From positions 1-7,304 of the forward strand of contig PSRN01000173.1 in assembly GCA_003176075.1 (NCBI GenBank): a stretch of 7,304 nucleotides of DNA, written 5' to 3'. The notes below the pieces were generated by a model. The model was not told where the DNA came from. It did not search any database and saw only the letters and a program-made list of their open reading frames with translations. Both the position numbers and the translations under genes were made by a program. Each line of letters starts with the position of its first letter. The stretch's first letter is position 1. The stretch comes from Bdellovibrio sp. (GTDB lineage Bacteria; Bdellovibrionota; Bdellovibrionia; Bdellovibrionales; Bdellovibrionaceae). Of this stretch, positions 5,213-7,304 are shown piece after piece.

Positions 5213-6673
5213 ATGGACAAACGCAACGACCTGGCCAACCGAATTGAATTCACGGTCAAGAATCTCATGGTACTCGTCGAGCCGGTGAAAGAGCTCTGGA
5301 TCGGTATAGAAACAAACACAATTCCATGGGACATTTGCGCTGGTTGGACGGTCGTGACGGGGGTAGCGCTCGCTCTCAGGGTTGATCGCTTTCTCATTTC
5401 CCACACGCGCTTCATCGAGATGTACCCCTACTATCCCATTTTGTACAAGATTTACGCGTTCAGTGTTATGACCGCTCCCTTATGGCTTTGGGCGTGGCTG
5501 CAGGTCAAACGGAAGCGCGACAAACTCAAGACGCTCACCCATGCGTTCAAGAACTCTGGGTTGCAATCAAATATCGGACGGCTCCCAGATCTGATTTCGG
5601 ACCATGCGCTCGATCCAATGATCCGCAAGATGCGTCTGACGAACGCCGGATTTCCATTGGGCAAGTTCATCGAGCAAACTAAAGCTATTGAATCCAATCT
5701 CGGCATTTTCATTGATACGATCAAAGAAAATCGCGAGCGCCGATCCGTCGACATCATCTACTCACACTATCCAATGGGGGACGAAGTGCTCTATTCGTCA
5801 ATGGAAACCAATCGACCGTTCGAATTCATCGTGGGCCAGACGCGAGCTCATACCGTGACCGCATCATTCAAAGATATTCCACACCTCATGGTGGCCGGTG
5901 AAACGGGCGGCGGCAAGTCAACTTATCTTCGCCAGCTTATCGTCCACATTCACCTCAAACATAAGACAGTTCGGTTTTTGTTGATCGATCTTAAGGGCGG
6001 CCTAGAATTTTCCCTGTTTGAAAATCGGACACAGTTTGTCGTTGTTCCCAGCGTATTAGCGGCGATCGAGCAGCTCAAACAGATCAACAAGATGCTCGAT
6101 GAGCGGATGGCCTTCTTGAAGGCGAACCAATGCAAGGATATCGACAGCTATTTCAAGAAAAAAGAAAAAACGCGAACGGTCCAGCTGAATCGGCACTTTA
6201 TCGTTGTGGATGAGGCCGCCGAAATGTTCCTGGCCGGCCATCACGCGAAGGGCACCGACATCCAGGCCGCGCGCGCCATCTTAAGTCGTGTCGCAAGACA
6301 GGGCCGGGCTTGCGGACTTCATCTGGTGGTCGCAACACAGAGGCCGGACAGTCGGTCGCTCGATCCACAGGTCAAAGCCAATCTCACCGGCGTTATTTGC
6401 TTCAAAATGATGAATGACTCATCAAGCATCGCAGTTCTCGGCAACGGACGTGCCACAGATCTCCCAAAAATTCCCGGCCGCGCGATCTGGAAGAACGGCA
6501 TCGAAATGCTCGAGGTCCAAACACCTCTGCTCTCCGTGGAGGAGGCCGAAAGGTTGATGGGTCCCGCCGATGCTTCGCCCAAGGAGAAACCACCTCAGGT
6601 CGTCGAAGATGTGCCAGAAAAATCCGAAGATCAAGAGCCTGCAAATCAACACGAAGGTGTAGAGACCGACTAA
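5213..6673 (+). CDS. FtsK/SpoIIIE-type membrane-anchored DNA translocase (probable coupling protein)
   Basis: A 486-residue ATPase with ATG at 5213 and AGGAG 5 nt upstream. Two hydrophobic segments (about residues 36-55 and 73-97) anchor it in the inner membrane. The FtsK-type motor domain follows: Walker A GETGGGKST (229-237, K235), LLIDLKGG (256-263) in the place of the FtsK D-P-K-G element, Walker B FIVVDE (329-334), and ARQGRACGLHLVVATQRPD (361-379), the highly typical FtsK/SpoIIIE signature. The C-terminus (about 452-486) is an acidic, proline-rich tail, and no DNA-reading gamma winged helix is visible, so it is not a chromosomal FtsK (700-1300 aa). FtsK-type motors of this size serve as coupling proteins or DNA pumps in conjugative elements (TcpA is one Gram-positive case). 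Next to a Replic_Relax-like gene 28 nt downstream and a TraE/K/B core upstream, it probably feeds DNA to the channel. This role is inferred. Confidence 0.87.
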   Translation: MDKRNDLANRIEFTVKNLMVLVEPVKELWIGIETNTIPWDICAGWTVVTGVALALRVDRFLISHTRFIEMYPYYPILYKIYAFSVMTAPLWLWAWLQVKRKRDKLKTLTHAFKNSGLQSNIGRLPDLISDHALDPMIRKMRLTNAGFPLGKFIEQTKAIESNLGIFIDTIKENRERRSVDIIYSHYPMGDEVLYSSMETNRPFEFIVGQTRAHTVTASFKDIPHLMVAGETGGGKSTYLRQLIVHIHLKHKTVRFLLIDLKGGLEFSLFENRTQFVVVPSVLAAIEQLKQINKMLDERMAFLKANQCKDIDSYFKKKEKTRTVQLNRHFIVVDEAAEMFLAGHHAKGTDIQAARAILSRVARQGRACGLHLVVATQRPDSRSLDPQVKANLTGVICFKMMNDSSSIAVLGNGRATDLPKIPGRAIWKNGIEMLEVQTPLLSVEEAERLMGPADASPKEKPPQVVEDVPEKSEDQEPANQHEGVETD

Positions 6674-6701
6674 CTGCCAAGAGCCAAGGAGCACTAGAGA
6701 A

Positions 6702-7304
6702 ATGGCAATGTTATCCAAGAAGACTTTTCCCCACCGCGTGATTACTGAGCGCGACTACCTGATATTTAAGATGCTGTGGAAATGGAAAGCGCTCTCAACG
6801 CAGGCCATTGCCCTGAAGTTCTTCCCAAACGCAACTCCTTACGCCGCTTACATTCGGCTGGGTCGACTGGAAGGGTCCGGATACATTCAGTCCATCCAGG
6901 TTGAAAGGCCCGGATTCGAAGTGTGGACCCTGGCGCCAAGAGGTTATCGGATTATCAAGCCAAGAATGGTGGAACTAGCGAAAGACGGCTTCAAGTCAGA
7001 ATTCTACTGCCATGATTACCTTGCGACCGCGTTTCACCTGGGAGAATGGTTAACGGGTCAACCGGACGGAGGCGAAACGTTCAGCGAGCAGCAGCTCCTG
7101 CGCATTCCCGAGGATCTCTGGCCAGCTTGGATTCCGCAATCAACTCTTCACAGACCGGACGGCTACTCCCTCTTCCATCGCGGAGAGAAGAAATCGATCG
7201 TCGCTTTTGAAACTGAACTCAATCCAAAATCAAGGTGCCGCTACGAACGGCATGTCGCCTTCTATGATTCCCAAGAATCCATCGAGTTCGTGTTTTGGCT
7301 CGTC
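6702..7304 (+). CDS. Replication-relaxation (Replic_Relax-like) protein, N-terminal 201 residues (cut by window edge)
   Basis: The frame opens at ATG 6702 and is still open at the right edge. AAGGAG (6686-6691) is 10 nt from this ATG; the second ATG (6708) would be 16 nt away and is less likely. Residues about 13-75 form a winged helix: ITERDYLIFKMLWKWKALST, a recognition-helix region, RLGRLEGSGYI, and a wing with VWTLAPRGYRI. After a linker, PDGYSLF (about 161-167) and VAFETELNPKS (about 174-184) followed by R-Y-E-R-H-V-A-F-Y resemble the D...E-x-E/K core plus Lys/Arg-Tyr helix of the Replic_Relax family. Family members lie beside transfer ATPases in plasmids and integrative elements and have been linked to relaxation or initiation of replication. 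The exact activity is unproved. Only 28 nt separate it from the translocase, so the two are probably one operon. Confidence 0.72.
   Translation, partial: MAMLSKKTFPHRVITERDYLIFKMLWKWKALSTQAIALKFFPNATPYAAYIRLGRLEGSGYIQSIQVERPGFEVWTLAPRGYRIIKPRMVELAKDGFKSEFYCHDYLATAFHLGEWLTGQPDGGETFSEQQLLRIPEDLWPAWIPQSTLHRPDGYSLFHRGEKKSIVAFETELNPKSRCRYERHVAFYDSQESIEFVFWLV

Noticed and set aside
1..7304. CRISPR array, tRNA, rRNA or insertion sequence
   Set aside because: I saw no regularly spaced direct repeats, tRNA-like cloverleaf, rRNA segments, transposase or terminal inverted repeats.

Overview
The window looks like part of an integrated or plasmid-borne conjugative element from a diderm (Gram-negative-type) bacterium of roughly 50% GC. 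The diderm call rests on three plus-strand genes, traE-traK-traB (1556-3349), whose products build the inner-membrane, periplasmic and outer-membrane core of an F/VirB-type type IV secretion system. A second plus-strand block (5213 to the right edge) encodes an FtsK/SpoIIIE-type membrane-anchored DNA translocase and the start of a replication-relaxation (Replic_Relax-like) protein, probably the DNA-processing and coupling side of transfer. Taxonomy cannot be fixed from the sequence. A Bdellovibrionota-like host is a weak guess.

Two minus-strand cargo blocks fill the spaces between the transfer genes. The left block (1-1498) reads, in transcription order, a frameshifted aminoglycoside-phosphotransferase-like kinase, a DUF6176-like small protein, and the start of a dihydrofolate-reductase/RibD-C-like protein that runs off the window. 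The right block (3353-5105) reads a GNAT acetyltransferase, an antibiotic-biosynthesis-monooxygenase-like (ABM) dimeric alpha/beta-barrel protein, and a DUF6886-like gene broken by an in-frame TGA and a frameshift. Within each block genes are packed at 22 nt or less, or overlap, each with its own Shine-Dalgarno (SD) sequence. Four of the six cargo genes use GTG or TTG starts.

The transfer genes are intact and overlapping (GTGA overlap traE/traK, 11-nt overlap traK/traB), while at least two of six cargo genes are broken. The picture is an element whose transfer backbone is maintained while its accessory detoxification/modification-type genes decay, unless the indels are sequencing errors. The most interesting points are the pairing of an F/VirB-type envelope core with an FtsK-type translocase and a Replic_Relax protein, a one-domain TraK/VirB9-like protein, a perfect TATAAT placed so that the kinase transcript could be leaderless, and the reconstructed DUF6886 pseudogene, which is invisible to simple ORF calling. 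No stretch over 300 bases lacks a gene. The largest gap is 5106-5212.
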